This document shows positions 8,801-18,165 of a DNA stretch of 61,259 nt, in pieces. A program made the position numbers and the translations under genes. Source of the DNA: an archaeon 13_2_20CM_2_53_6 (GTDB lineage: Archaea; Thermoproteota; Bathyarchaeia; 40CM-2-53-6). Each line of letters starts with the position of its first letter. The first letter of the stretch is position 1. Under the pieces are notes generated by a model. The model was given only the letters and a program-made list of their open reading frames with translations, was not told the origin of the DNA and ran no database searches. The stretch covers positions 1 to 61,259 of the forward strand of contig MNDT01000020.1 in assembly GCA_001915065.1 (NCBI GenBank), read 5' to 3'.

Positions 8801-10686
8801 GCGTCACTCCTCCTCTATTGACAGCCAATTTCACCTACAGTCCATCCTCACCACAGGCCGGACAGCAGATCACATTCACAGCCTCAGAATTGGGAGGGAC
8901 AGCACCCTACTCCTTCAACTGGACGTTTGGTGACTTATCAAATGCTACAGGGTCAACGGCAGCTTACACATACTCATCGACAGGAAATTTCAGCGTCACA
9001 CTGACCATCAAGGATAGTGGCTCGTCACAGCAGACGGCCACCTCCTCCACAACAATAGATGTCTCTCCGACGCCTACTTCTACGGCTGTAGCTTGTCCAG
9101 GAACGGGCATCGTCAGTGTAAGCCTGATATGCAGTGTCACAGTCGCCGACACCGCGTTTGGGATTATCAGCATGCCAACCGGTTTCGTCTCGGTTAATTC
9201 GAGTATCGGTTGCTTCCTCTCTAGCGGCTTATGCACTGTGAACATAACCTCATCAGTCTCAGGTAGCCTCGACGTATCCGCAAGCTACGGAGGAGATGCC
9301 GGACATCTCGCCAGCATCAGTCCTCCCGTACTAGTAAGGATCAATAGTCGTGAGACTTCAATGGTGGTTACTTGTGCTCCGTCGACTCTGACGCTAGGCC
9401 AGGACACTACCTGTTCCGCTACTGTGACTGACACGTCGCCTGGTATGACTAATACCCCATCCGGCAACGTGACCTTCACTCCTATCGGCGTCTTTGCACT
9501 AACGGGCACTGGAGCTTCGGCCAGCTGCTCAACAAACATCGCTACAACTGCCGTAGGGAAGCTGTCGATCTCCGCCGCCTACCTCGGTGACTCGAATCAC
9601 AATGCCAGTTCGGGAATCACGACGGTCGATGTGCTCCCGCTTCCGCCACCACCCTTCGTGGCCGATCTTGCCTTCATTCCCAACAGCCCTGTAACGGGTC
9701 AAACGGTCAACTTCACAGCGACCGTTACCGGCGGATCGCCCCCCTACACCTACTCTTGGAGCTTCGGCGACGGCACCATAGACTCTGGAAGCCCTACCAG
9801 CCACACGTATGAAAACGTCAACACCTACTCCGTCGTCCTGATCGTGACGGACGCGAACCGAACAACCTTCTCTGACACTAAATTACTCGCCGTAAAAGTC
9901 ACACCAAATCCCCCCATTATCCTTACAGTTCCAAGCAACCAGTCGATCGATCACGGTTCGAATCTAACATTCAACGTGACAGCGGTGGAGGACTCGCCAC
10001 AGCAGATTAGCATATCATGTGTGTCCTGCCCTAGTCTAGGCGCGGATTTCACATTCAACAGCGGCCCCGGTGCCGCGTATGGAACGTTCAGCTGGACCCC
10101 TTCCGAAGCGCAAGCCCCGGGAATATACTTTGTAGTCTTGTCCTCAACGGATGGAACACAGATCGTAAACGCGACCGCTACAGTAACCGTCAACGAGTAT
10201 AACGTACCCCCGGTTTTACATGTCCCTGACACTCTTACCGTCCGGGACGGAGAGACCCTTCAGTTTACAGTGAACGCAACAGACTCTGATGCTCCATTCG
10301 AGAATGTCACTTTGACAGCCATCGGGCTTCCAGATGGCGCGTCGTTCGACCCCGAGACAGGGGTCTTCTACTGGCCCATCCAAGGAGTCCAGCCTGGCCC
10401 GTACACTCTCACTTTCACGGCCACGGATAATGGCGTTCCGGCTCTCCAAGATTCGCAGATCGTCGTAGTCCATGTGAATAATGGGAACGGCCGATGTTTC
10501 ATCTGCGAGATGTTTCTTGAATCGCAGCTGGGCGTGAACCCGAGCCCATTGATCCTCATCCTGCGGGCGATGGTTGCGTTGATGGGATTTCTCTCGGTAA
10601 TAACAATGAAATATTTGAAAGATCATGGACGAGAGAGGGTCAAACGCACGGTCCAACATTCTGGCGATGTCGAGAACGCATCATAA
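5869..10686 (+). CDS. Giant secreted/membrane-anchored phosphoesterase (phospholipase C/acid phosphatase-like) with multiple PKD and Ig-like domains
   Basis: 1605 aa; FDHIVMIAMENQYYSTVLG, TPTDEHNMHN, WFDEYDPSPN, YASLHTIENNWSL (phosphoesterase family); at least 6 PKD repeats (YSWSFGDGSxGTGSxxTHAYSSAGSFTVTLTVKDSGSPQQT); C-terminal TM then basic tail. Reading frame extends upstream to a CTG at 5812. Confidence 0.85.
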   Translation: MSATLAIQLLALPESTTGNGSSFNHSVLESSASTTVGFNCTDWNCNPSNGQSLTVAGNGTMEVRQTNTACGWNGTYYDSAVRGTPPPAQGGPQGTPLPPGLSTVSVQVKYLGSRSSSSSCEEYHLFVSMYFRLSQNVTLYCSEGGRTESSNYLDTQVRLDNVNGTDRPQLSSPAYCGSAVGAWGWSNNVLSLSPGQDGTLTANATTQCQQAEAAWGISGIPCTLTGIEIGTEGYGISSLDTNWYSVTYSLQSSAVPSGSSFDHIVMIAMENQYYSTVLGTGTGASCCPFLTSLLPYSATIPSFHNYGANDFSGDTISGCSAACYTAETSGGTYGVSDGLAGGSVSATNIFDRLTGAGLTWKGFCEDNCPRNADHFPLLQYADTYQSTCAAASSENCFLYTCTSCTAADVSDSQLIAELNSPSPANYIWFTPTDEHNMHNVPPSSGDAYLKQILVGTGTVSSPSPGSMLSTTAFTSGHTLLYIWFDEYDPSPNLLYEPGIVRSGFISTANNYDEYASLHTIENNWSLLGLNLDTNAPLISDIFSPTTSMSAAFTYTPPVPTAGTAVTFVASAIGGTPVYTYSWDFGDGTSGTGSSSTHAYSSAGSYNVLMTVKDNGSPQQTAPSQQTVTVTSPPPPLSASFTFSPSSPATEQQVTFTASSTGGTAPYSYSWSFGDGSIGTGSTSTHAYSSAGSFTVTLTVKDTGSPQQTVTSQKTVTVTSPPPTLTASFIYSPSSPQTGQQVTFTASAGGGTTPYSFSWSFGDGSTGTGASVTHAYSSAGSFTVTLTVKDSGSPQQTVTSQQTVSVSNPPPALTASITYSPSSPQAGQQVTFTASASGGTAPYSFTWDFGDGSTGTGSSAAHTYSSAGTFNVALTTRDSGSPQQTANSQQPVTVTITTLTASFSYDPSSPQVGQVVTFTASASGGTSPYAFSWNFGDGSTAVGSSATHAYSSPGSFNAVLIVNDSGVPNQTASSRQTVSVTPPLLTANFTYSPSSPQAGQQITFTASELGGTAPYSFNWTFGDLSNATGSTAAYTYSSTGNFSVTLTIKDSGSSQQTATSSTTIDVSPTPTSTAVACPGTGIVSVSLICSVTVADTAFGIISMPTGFVSVNSSIGCFLSSGLCTVNITSSVSGSLDVSASYGGDAGHLASISPPVLVRINSRETSMVVTCAPSTLTLGQDTTCSATVTDTSPGMTNTPSGNVTFTPIGVFALTGTGASASCSTNIATTAVGKLSISAAYLGDSNHNASSGITTVDVLPLPPPPFVADLAFIPNSPVTGQTVNFTATVTGGSPPYTYSWSFGDGTIDSGSPTSHTYENVNTYSVVLIVTDANRTTFSDTKLLAVKVTPNPPIILTVPSNQSIDHGSNLTFNVTAVEDSPQQISISCVSCPSLGADFTFNSGPGAAYGTFSWTPSEAQAPGIYFVVLSSTDGTQIVNATATVTVNEYNVPPVLHVPDTLTVRDGETLQFTVNATDSDAPFENVTLTAIGLPDGASFDPETGVFYWPIQGVQPGPYTLTFTATDNGVPALQDSQIVVVHVNNGNGRCFICEMFLESQLGVNPSPLILILRAMVALMGFLSVITMKYLKDHGRERVKRTVQHSGDVENAS
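7510..9060 (+). repeat. Tandem about 260-bp repeats encoding PKD domains
   Basis: Recurring DNA/protein unit (SFTYSPSSPQAGQQVTFTASASGGTxPYSFxWxFGDGSTGTGSS...) at about 260 bp spacing. Confidence 0.85.
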
Positions 10687-10810
10687 GGCGGCCTCTCCCT
10701 TTCTAGGTTCCTCTAAAGTGCTCGTGATATGAGCGATTTCCGGGCCCTAGTCAGTCCTGTCTCCGACAGCAAGGAACCAGTCTGTACAATAGTCATACTT
10801 CTGAGAATAG

Positions 10811-11749
10811 TTGCCGCTAAACCCTTTTACCCGCGACCTCCAAACCTCGTCCGTCGCTGAATTGCAGATCCACCGGCCCAGCACTGTCAGTTCGTATTGG
10901 GAACTGATGAAGCCGAGAATTGTTCTCCTGCTGGACTTTACTGCTTTGGCTGCGTTTCTCGCCACGCCTTCAAGCATCGACATTCTTCGACTGGTGGCGG
11001 TCATTGCGGCGGGCACGCTTGCTTCAGGAGGAGCAGGGGCGCTCAATAGCTACCTCGACGAGGACATCGACAGGTCGATGGGACGAACCAGTCGTCGGCC
11101 CATCCCTCAGGGAGATATCTCCCCCTTCAAGGCGCTGATCTTTGGCCTCGCGTTGATAGGTGGAGGATTGGTTATATCTGCTCTCTATCTGCCGTTACTT
11201 GCAGGACTCTTCATTCTCCTAGGGGCCGCGATCTACGTCCTCTTCTACACGAAATACTTGAAGAGAAGAACCAGTCTCAACATCGTCTTGGGAGGCTCGG
11301 CCGGGAGCTGTGCGCCCTTGGCCGGGTGGGCCGCGGCAACGGGAAATCTCTCAAATGCTGCGCCGTGGTTGATGGCCCTACTCGTCTTCGTCTGGACCCC
11401 CAGCCACTTCTGGGCACTCGCTATGAGAGCGGTCAGCGATTACACCAGGGCTCGGATTCCCATGCTACCCGTGGTGGTTGGAGAAAAGAGGACAGCACAG
11501 TACATAGCGCTGAACACCTTTCTCCTCGTTCCGTTATCGCTGGCCTTGGTTTGGTTCGGCTTCGGTCTGCTCTATCTGGTCGTGGCCGGTCTTTTGGGAT
11601 TCGGGATGATAATGGTAGACGTGAAACTGGCAATGAATCCGACCAAAGCCCGGGCATGGACGGCGTTCAAGTTTTCCAGCCCGTACTTGGCCATTGTTTT
11701 TCTTGCTATGGCGCTTGATGTGAGGCTGCTCCCTCACTATCTTGTCTAG
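10811..11749 (+). CDS. ctaB: Protoheme IX farnesyltransferase (heme O synthase)
   Basis: UbiA-family: YWELMKPRIVLLL, GALNSYLDEDIDRSMGRTSRRPIPQG, YTKYLKRRTSLNIVLGGSAGSCAPLAGWAA. Confidence 0.92.
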   Translation: MPLNPFTRDLQTSSVAELQIHRPSTVSSYWELMKPRIVLLLDFTALAAFLATPSSIDILRLVAVIAAGTLASGGAGALNSYLDEDIDRSMGRTSRRPIPQGDISPFKALIFGLALIGGGLVISALYLPLLAGLFILLGAAIYVLFYTKYLKRRTSLNIVLGGSAGSCAPLAGWAAATGNLSNAAPWLMALLVFVWTPSHFWALAMRAVSDYTRARIPMLPVVVGEKRTAQYIALNTFLLVPLSLALVWFGFGLLYLVVAGLLGFGMIMVDVKLAMNPTKARAWTAFKFSSPYLAIVFLAMALDVRLLPHYLV

Positions 11750-11761
11750 CGGAGCATCGAG

Positions 11762-12364
11762 CTAGGATTTTGCAACTAGTCTCACGAAGTTCTGAATGAT
11801 TAACTGTCCGTGTGGATTCTTATCATCTGATCTCTCGGGATGAAACTGGAGCCCGTAGATCGGACGAGTCTCGTGGGCGATGGCTTCTACTCGCGAGGTG
11901 GACGATTCTGCGAGGTGGCGGAATCCCTTCGGGACATTCGAGAGGGCTTGTCGGTGAGACTCGGATACTTGGATGGTTTCAGGTAGCCCATCAAAGATAG
12001 GATCTTTGGCTAGCAATTTTACCTCCTTGAGAGCTCTGATGGTCTGGCCGAGGTCGTTAACCTCCGCGCCATAAGCGGCGCCTATGAGCTGGTGACCGAA
12101 GCAGATTCCGAGAAATGGAATGTCAAGTTTTCTGACAAGGTCCATCTCCTGCTGGAAGACTGTTTTGGTGTCAGACTTGGATAGCATGAAGTTGGAGCCA
12201 GTGAGAATCGCGAGGTCAGGGGATCTGTGAGTGACCATGTCTAGCAGGCCTCGCGACCTGTAGTCCAGCATCTCTACTCGTTGCCCAGTACATCTTGTCA
12301 GATTGTGAAGTGCCTGTCCCGCCTTTTCGTCTTCTTTGTAGTTATTGATGACAATGATTTTCAA
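11762..12364 (-). CDS. Class I glutamine amidotransferase (GMP synthase subunit A-like)
   Basis: FLGICFGHQLIG (nucleophile Cys), YGLQFHPERSD (His/Glu). Confidence 0.85.
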   Translation of the reverse strand: MKIIVINNYKEDEKAGQALHNLTRCTGQRVEMLDYRSRGLLDMVTHRSPDLAILTGSNFMLSKSDTKTVFQQEMDLVRKLDIPFLGICFGHQLIGAAYGAEVNDLGQTIRALKEVKLLAKDPIFDGLPETIQVSESHRQALSNVPKGFRHLAESSTSRVEAIAHETRPIYGLQFHPERSDDKNPHGQLIIQNFVRLVAKS

Positions 12365-12373
12365 ACGGTGAAC

Positions 12374-13531
12374 TCACAGAGCCGCGAGAAGCTTGTCGAT
12401 TTCCTCTTCTGTATTGTAGTAGTGTGGCGAGACGCGTATAGCTTTGACTCTACTCGCGACGGTGATGTTTAGTGACTTTAGTTTGTTGAAGGTCGCTTGA
12501 GGGTCGGGGTCTTCGAAGACAACTATTCCGCTCCTGCGGTCAGACGCTAGTGGTGTGACTATTTTTCTTCCTTTCTTCTTCAGGCCCTCGATCAGGTGAT
12601 CGGTTATCTTGAGGACACGATGATACCTCTCCTGCTGGTCATGCTTGAGTGCATATTCTAGGGCGGCTTTAGCTCCGATGATGGAGATGACCCCCCAGCT
12701 TCCCCCTTCGAAGCGGGTCGCATCTTTGGCCGGTTCAACAACTTCGATGTTGAATGGTTTGCCGAACAAGTCTTGTTGCGTTGACAGTCTCCGGACTACC
12801 GAGTCTTCAACGCCATGCCAGCCGATATAGTTGGGGTCGAGATCGTTGAGCCGGTCGTTGCGAGTGTAGAGGAATGCCGCTCCGTGGGGTCCCTGCATCC
12901 ACTTGTACATTCCACAGACTAGCGCGTCCACGTCGTCCTGTCTGGCATTTATGGGGAAGACTCCCAACCCGTGGAACGAGTCTGCGATGATGAAGGCATT
13001 GTGTTCATGCGCGAGCTTTGCTATCTCGCGAACCTTCTCTCGACAGCCGTTCGTCCAGGAAACATAGTCGACTGAGACGATCGAGGTGTTGTCATCGATC
13101 GCTTTCTCCCAGTCGTGTAGCGGGATAATGCCGTTGCTGTCTTTGCGGAGGAGTCGGACTTCGCTCGCACGCCCGTGTCTCTTCTGGAGATGCCACATGT
13201 AGATGTTGGTGGGGAAATTCAGCTCGCTGATGACGATGTTGCCGTTGGGCTTGTATTTCATGCTGCTCGCCAGTGCTGTCAATGCAGAGGTGACGTTCGG
13301 CACGCTAGCCACCTCGTCCAAGCCGGCCCCGATCATCTTTCCGAAGAGTCTACGGGACTCGATTATCATGGGAAGCCATTCTTCCCAGTTCTCACCGTAG
13401 TCACGCCAGTCGGTCATGTATTCGTGAATGGAGTCGAGGACATGAATCGAGGGAGGGCCAGTCCCGGCATTGTCGAAGTATGCGCGTCGAGAAGTTACCG
13501 GGATCTCCTTCCTAACCAAGTCGATATTCAA
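12374..13531 (-). CDS. PLP-dependent class V aminotransferase (cysteine desulfurase/kynureninase-like)
   Basis: AYFDNAGTGPPS, ADSFHGLGVFPI, VCGMYKWMQGPHGAAFLY (PLP Lys). TTG at 13531 preferred because a TATA-like TTTATACC lies inside the longer ORF. Confidence 0.85.
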   Translation of the reverse strand: MNIDLVRKEIPVTSRRAYFDNAGTGPPSIHVLDSIHEYMTDWRDYGENWEEWLPMIIESRRLFGKMIGAGLDEVASVPNVTSALTALASSMKYKPNGNIVISELNFPTNIYMWHLQKRHGRASEVRLLRKDSNGIIPLHDWEKAIDDNTSIVSVDYVSWTNGCREKVREIAKLAHEHNAFIIADSFHGLGVFPINARQDDVDALVCGMYKWMQGPHGAAFLYTRNDRLNDLDPNYIGWHGVEDSVVRRLSTQQDLFGKPFNIEVVEPAKDATRFEGGSWGVISIIGAKAALEYALKHDQQERYHRVLKITDHLIEGLKKKGRKIVTPLASDRRSGIVVFEDPDPQATFNKLKSLNITVASRVKAIRVSPHYYNTEEEIDKLLAAL

Positions 13532-13700
13532 ATGAACACCAGATGCAGGATTATCGGATAATTTCGAGTCACGGGTATAAAGAGAGTGCTCGCGGATTAT
13601 CATTCGGTTGCCAATATCTAGGCTTCTCTTCGAGCTTCCTATTCGAAACGTAAGGTTCACAATGTCCTGAGCCTCTCGATGACACAACTGGAGGGACGGG

Positions 13701-14789
13701 ATGGGTCTTCCTGAGAAGATTAAGCAGATCGAGGAGGAGATGAAGAAGACCCAGATCCACAAGCATACAGAGCATCATATCGGGCTCCTCAAGGCCAAGC
13801 TTGCGCGGCTGAGAGCGGAGCTGGAAGCGTCCACCAGCAAGGGTGGTGGACCTGCCTTCGAGATTCGGAAGGGAGGCGACGCTACAGTTGTTCTGATCGG
13901 TCTGCCAAGCGTCGGAAAGTCTACGATTCTGAACAGGCTGACGAACGCGAAGTCGAAAGTGGCAGCGTACGCGTTCACGACGCTAACCGTTGTTCCGGGA
14001 ATACTCCGTTACAACGGCGCTGACATTCAGATACTCGACCTGCCTGGAATCATCAGCGGCGCCTCGTCGGGAAAGGGTCGAGGGAGAAGGGTTCTCTCGG
14101 TAGCTCGGAACGCAGACCTTGCCATGCTGATCCTCGACGTTTTCCAGCCGGGTCAGCTCGACCTCTTGAAGCACGAGCTCAATGAGATGGGCATACGAGT
14201 CAACCAGAAGCCACCGGATGTCGTGATCACAAGGTCGAACAAGGGAGGGCTGGCCGTCACGTCGAGCGTCAAACTCACCAAGCTCTCCCTTGCAACTGTC
14301 AAGGGAATCGCCGATGCCTATGGCGTTAGCAACGGCAGCATTCTGATCCGTGAAGACATCAACGACGACCAACTTATCGACATATTGACCGGAAACAGAA
14401 GATACGTACCCGCGCTCGTCGTCCTCAACAAGGTAGACCTTGTCAACGAGCAGTATCTCGCGGCGGTGAAGAAACAGGTTGGAACCAGCTTCGTGCCCGT
14501 GTCTGCGGAGAAGGGGTTGAACATGGATGTGCTCGCGGACCGGTTATGGGAGACTCTGAATTTCATCCGTATCTATCTGAAGCGGCCTGATGGAGAGGCT
14601 GACTTCGAGAAGCCTCTCATCCTCCCCGCAGGCTCCAGTCTTAGAGATGTCTGCAAGAAGATCCACCCTCGATTCGTTGAAGGGGCCAAGTACGCGTTCG
14701 TAACCGGGTCCAGCGTAAAATTTGAAGGTCAGAGGGTCAGCCTAGACCACGTTCCCGCAGACAAGGACGTCGTGACGATAATGCGATAG
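13701..14789 (+). CDS. DRG-family GTPase with C-terminal TGS domain
   Basis: GLPSVGKSTILNRLTNAKS, DLPGIISGASSGKGRGRRVLS, NKVDL; C-terminal TGS-like VFVTGSSVKFEGQRVSLDHVPADKDVVTI. Confidence 0.93.
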   Translation: MGLPEKIKQIEEEMKKTQIHKHTEHHIGLLKAKLARLRAELEASTSKGGGPAFEIRKGGDATVVLIGLPSVGKSTILNRLTNAKSKVAAYAFTTLTVVPGILRYNGADIQILDLPGIISGASSGKGRGRRVLSVARNADLAMLILDVFQPGQLDLLKHELNEMGIRVNQKPPDVVITRSNKGGLAVTSSVKLTKLSLATVKGIADAYGVSNGSILIREDINDDQLIDILTGNRRYVPALVVLNKVDLVNEQYLAAVKKQVGTSFVPVSAEKGLNMDVLADRLWETLNFIRIYLKRPDGEADFEKPLILPAGSSLRDVCKKIHPRFVEGAKYAFVTGSSVKFEGQRVSLDHVPADKDVVTIMR

Positions 14790-14852
14790 CGCTAGGTTGG
14801 GCAGGTGGATGCCCATCGTCGGAGCTAGCGTCGGGTTCGATTCCATCACGAC
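14769..14852 (+). other. Nested inverted-repeat structure spanning the DRG stop codon (possible terminator, ncRNA or tRNA-like remnant)
   Basis: GTCGTGA/TCACGAC, CGCTAG/CTAGCG and TGGGCA/TGCCCA nested; T-loop-like GGTTCGATTCC at 14834-14844. Confidence 0.35.
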
Positions 14853-15062
14853 TTCTTATTCATATTGAACATCTATGGCGTGGACCAATTTCGTGACACT
14901 TAATATCAGAATTCTACGGGTCGTTCTGTCGACGAGAGTCTCAATCACTCTCTTCGCGCAGCCAGGCGGGTGCTCTCCAGAGAGCCTCAGAACACCGATT
15001 TCTCGAGCTTAGCAACTCAATAGTTCTATCGTCTTTTCTCCGCTTTCGAAGTGAATGGGTAT

Positions 15063-15818
15063 TCAGATCATTTTGAAGTCTGTCTGTGGAATGTCCGCTC
15101 TGACTACGCTTCCACTACTGCCGTCAATAATTGCATTGAAGTTTTTCCCCTTGTACTCGTACTGTATGAACCAGAGTGGTGCGTGCAGGTAGGTCGGCTT
15201 CTCCACGTCGAATGTCGTGTCGAACTTTGTCACCTGGTCTACTTCCTGTTTCAGAAGGAATCGTTGGTTGTCTTCAACCTCGTCCTTTGCATGAGCAATT
15301 GCCTCAGAGCTGTCCAGTTCGCTGTTCAGAAAATTGGCCTGGGGTTCCACCTTCGTGAAGTCAAACGGTATCTTACCTTCAGAGGGAACCTTGTAGTCTC
15401 TCGTCGGAAACTCTGCGGCCTTTCGTCCCAGTACCAGCCAGTCGTAGTCGTTCTGGATCGTCCCCTTTCTCTGGGTTGGGGGAGAGATTCTTTCCAATAA
15501 TCCCTCGTAGGTGCTGGTCGCGGTCAGGGGAACTAGCCAGAAAGGCAGGTATCTCAGCTCTAGCGTAGTGATCCGGCTCTTCTTCGCCAAGTCTCTAGGC
15601 TTCATGAACCCTGACCTCATCCATTCTTGGAGGTCCTGAGTTATTCTAGTGCTGTCAAGCTCGTTGAGTATGAGGCTGTGTTCCAGCTGGAATGGAGTGT
15701 TGGCTCCAACTACCGACGTGTAGCCGCAGTATCTGCATGTAGCTACAAGCTCCCCAGGGGAGAGCTTGAGGGGGGCTCCGCAGTTGGGGCACTCGATCTC
15801 TGAGACGATCCGGGACAT
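15063..15818 (-). CDS. Zinc-ribbon protein of unknown function, 251 aa
   Basis: N-terminal IECPNCGAPLKLSPGELVATCRYCGY; remainder unrecognised. Confidence 0.65.
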   Translation of the reverse strand: MSRIVSEIECPNCGAPLKLSPGELVATCRYCGYTSVVGANTPFQLEHSLILNELDSTRITQDLQEWMRSGFMKPRDLAKKSRITTLELRYLPFWLVPLTATSTYEGLLERISPPTQRKGTIQNDYDWLVLGRKAAEFPTRDYKVPSEGKIPFDFTKVEPQANFLNSELDSSEAIAHAKDEVEDNQRFLLKQEVDQVTKFDTTFDVEKPTYLHAPLWFIQYEYKGKNFNAIIDGSSGSVVRADIPQTDFKMI

Positions 15819-15892
15819 GACGCGTTCTCTCCTCGTCCTAGGATAGAATTAAAGAAGGGCCGAATTAAGTTCTCTAGGATCAGGAATGGATC

Positions 15893-16939
15893 ATGGCCGG
15901 ACTAGGCGCTTTGAAGCGTACGATGAGCTTCACGATCATCCTAGTCTTCGCCATATTCCTCGGGCTGATCTTCGTTGTCTCCTTCTTCTTTTTGGACCCT
16001 TTTCAGGGGCTGGTTCTTGCCATCGTGGGTTCCGTTTTCATAATACTGTTCCAGTACGCTATAGGACCCGTCATTGTTAGAGCTACCAGCCGGCTCCACT
16101 ATTTAGCCCCCGGCGAGAACCAGTGGCTGGAATCAAAGGTCGCCCAGCTAGCGTCACAGTCGAATATTCCCGTGCCTCGGATCGCGATATCGCCTGATCC
16201 AACGCCCAACGCTTTCGTCTTCGGTCGGACTAGTAAGGGCGCAACCCTGGCAGTTCATCAGGGACTGTTACAGCGTTTGAACGAGGATGAGATAGAAGGC
16301 GTGATCGGCCACGAGCTCGGCCATGTGAAGCATCGCGATTTTATCGTTGTCACTATGATCTCGGCGATTCCCCTTGTTGCGTATCTGATCGCCCGGGCTG
16401 TTCTCTGGGGAGGCTATGCCAGCGGTTCTAGCAGGCGTGGCTCCGGCAAGGACAATAGCGCTGGCGCGCTGATCATCATCGCAGTCGCGGCCTATCTTGT
16501 CTACATCTTGACAACTCTGCTAGCTCTCAGGCTTACGCGTCTCCGAGAGAGCTACGCGGACGCCTACTCCGCATTTCTAACCCAGAGACCGAGAGAGCTT
16601 GAGAGTGCGCTGACAAAGATCGCCTATGGCCTATCTATCGCGCCGGGCGAGCCTAATGGTGCCCGTGCCTTCTTCATCGAGGATCCTGCTCAGGCGAAAC
16701 ATGATGTGGCACGGATAATTGATCAGAAGTCGAAGTATGATCTTGACCATGACGGTGTCCTGAGCGAACGGGAGCTGGAGTTGGCTATGGAGGCCGACGC
16801 CAAGTCAAACTGGAGGAAGGCGGCTGAGCTGTTCATGACCCATCCGCCAACCTACAAGAGGATTCTCATGCTGAGGGAGATCGAGCAGGATATGAATACT
16901 GGAAACTTCCAGCAGTCAAACATCTACAAGCACGTCTGA
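15893..16939 (+). CDS. htpX: M48-family membrane metalloprotease (HtpX-like)
   Basis: GHELGHVKHRDF zinc motif, N-terminal and internal TMs, RLRESYADAYSA. Confidence 0.93.
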   Translation: MAGLGALKRTMSFTIILVFAIFLGLIFVVSFFFLDPFQGLVLAIVGSVFIILFQYAIGPVIVRATSRLHYLAPGENQWLESKVAQLASQSNIPVPRIAISPDPTPNAFVFGRTSKGATLAVHQGLLQRLNEDEIEGVIGHELGHVKHRDFIVVTMISAIPLVAYLIARAVLWGGYASGSSRRGSGKDNSAGALIIIAVAAYLVYILTTLLALRLTRLRESYADAYSAFLTQRPRELESALTKIAYGLSIAPGEPNGARAFFIEDPAQAKHDVARIIDQKSKYDLDHDGVLSERELELAMEADAKSNWRKAAELFMTHPPTYKRILMLREIEQDMNTGNFQQSNIYKHV

Positions 16940-17012
16940 CTTGGGCCTTCGCCAGCCGTCCGAGTGCAATAGGACTATAAACAGGGAAGGTCCGAGATTT
17001 ATCGAGTCTGCA

Positions 17013-17393
17013 ATGAATCGTCTTCCTTGGGCGCCTCTTAACGCTGGCGTCTTCCTGATAATCTTCGGAGGACTGATCCTCGTCTCATTCTTCAACTTCG
17101 CCGGAATCAACCTTTTCACGGTCTTCCCTCTCATCTTCGCCGTTTTTGGAGCATGGCTCGTCGTCGAAGCCTTTGTCATCCCGCCCGCCGATGCATACGC
17201 GCCTCCCAAGATCATGATTGTCGGCTGGGGCGCACTCATCTCTGGTCTCGGTATTCTCTGGTACATTGGAGCGACAGCCGGGCCACTCTTGCCATTGGCG
17301 TTCGCGGTGATGCTGGTCATAGCTGGAATAGCCGCTGTAGGCTACAGCTTCGCGAAGGCTGGTCCAAGTACTCCAAAGACTTCCACGTCCTAG
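17013..17393 (+). CDS. Small integral membrane protein
   Basis: About 4 TM segments from ATG 17013 (MNRLPWAPLNAGVFLIIFGGLILV...). Confidence 0.6.
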   Translation: MNRLPWAPLNAGVFLIIFGGLILVSFFNFAGINLFTVFPLIFAVFGAWLVVEAFVIPPADAYAPPKIMIVGWGALISGLGILWYIGATAGPLLPLAFAVMLVIAGIAAVGYSFAKAGPSTPKTSTS

Positions 17394-17396
17394 CCC

Positions 17397-18107
17397 GTGT
17401 TTGACGCAAAGGCCCGGTATGTCCGGAGCCTCTTCTCAAGGGTCCCGCTGGAATATGACATTCTTCTGGGCCTGCTATCTTTCGCTCAAGACCGGCGATG
17501 GCGGGGCTACGTTGTAGGACGAGCCAGACCGTCAGAAGGCGGGCGAGTTCTCGATGTGGCCACTGGGACTGGACTGTTGGCAGCTGATTTCGCCCGGACA
17601 CTCTCCGGATACGGTTACGTTGTAGGTGTCGACCTTACTCTATCGATGCTGAAAACTGCTCGATGGCGGTTGAACTCGAAAGGACTGGGACACAGAGTGG
17701 ACTGGGTGCTGGCCAGGGCTGAGAATCTTCCATTTCGCGACGAGAGTTTTGGTGGCGCATCCATCAGCCTTGCGCTCAGAAATGTTTCCGATGCTCAGAA
17801 AACTTTCGGAGAAATGACCAGAACTACTGGACTAGGAGGGACAGTGATATCACTGGACTTTGCCCGTCCGCCGAATCGTCTCTTCCAAATCTTCTACTAC
17901 GACTATCTGCTCGGACTATTCCCACTCTTCGGCCGCATGGTCTCGGAGGACTGGGGACGAACATTATCCTATCTAGGACGGTCCATACTGCGTGCTCGAA
18001 CCGGGAAACAGATCGCTGGCCTCCTGAGCCGGGAGGGACTGGCTGATGCAAGCTCGGTCCCGTTGACTGCTGGAATCGTCTGCGCCGTCTACGGAAAGAA
18101 GCGATAA
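17397..18107 (+). CDS. UbiE/MenG-like class I SAM-dependent methyltransferase
   Basis: GTG start; VLDVATGTGLLAADFA, VDLTLSMLKTAR, ALRNVSDAQKTFGEMTR. Confidence 0.85.
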   Translation: MFDAKARYVRSLFSRVPLEYDILLGLLSFAQDRRWRGYVVGRARPSEGGRVLDVATGTGLLAADFARTLSGYGYVVGVDLTLSMLKTARWRLNSKGLGHRVDWVLARAENLPFRDESFGGASISLALRNVSDAQKTFGEMTRTTGLGGTVISLDFARPPNRLFQIFYYDYLLGLFPLFGRMVSEDWGRTLSYLGRSILRARTGKQIAGLLSREGLADASSVPLTAGIVCAVYGKKR

Positions 18108-18165
18108 CGTCGAGCGCGCTTGCGAACCGGCTCAGAATATTACAAAATCACACGACCGGGACTGG

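Noticed and set aside
7500-9060. Regularly spaced repeats as a possible CRISPR-like array
   Set aside because: Repeats are about 260 bp, in frame and encode PKD domains; no short repeat/unique spacer structure, no cas genes.
14769-14852. Calling the T-loop-containing structure a functional tRNA
   Set aside because: T-stem does not pair on both sides of the loop and no plausible anticodon arm exists; kept only as a structural finding.
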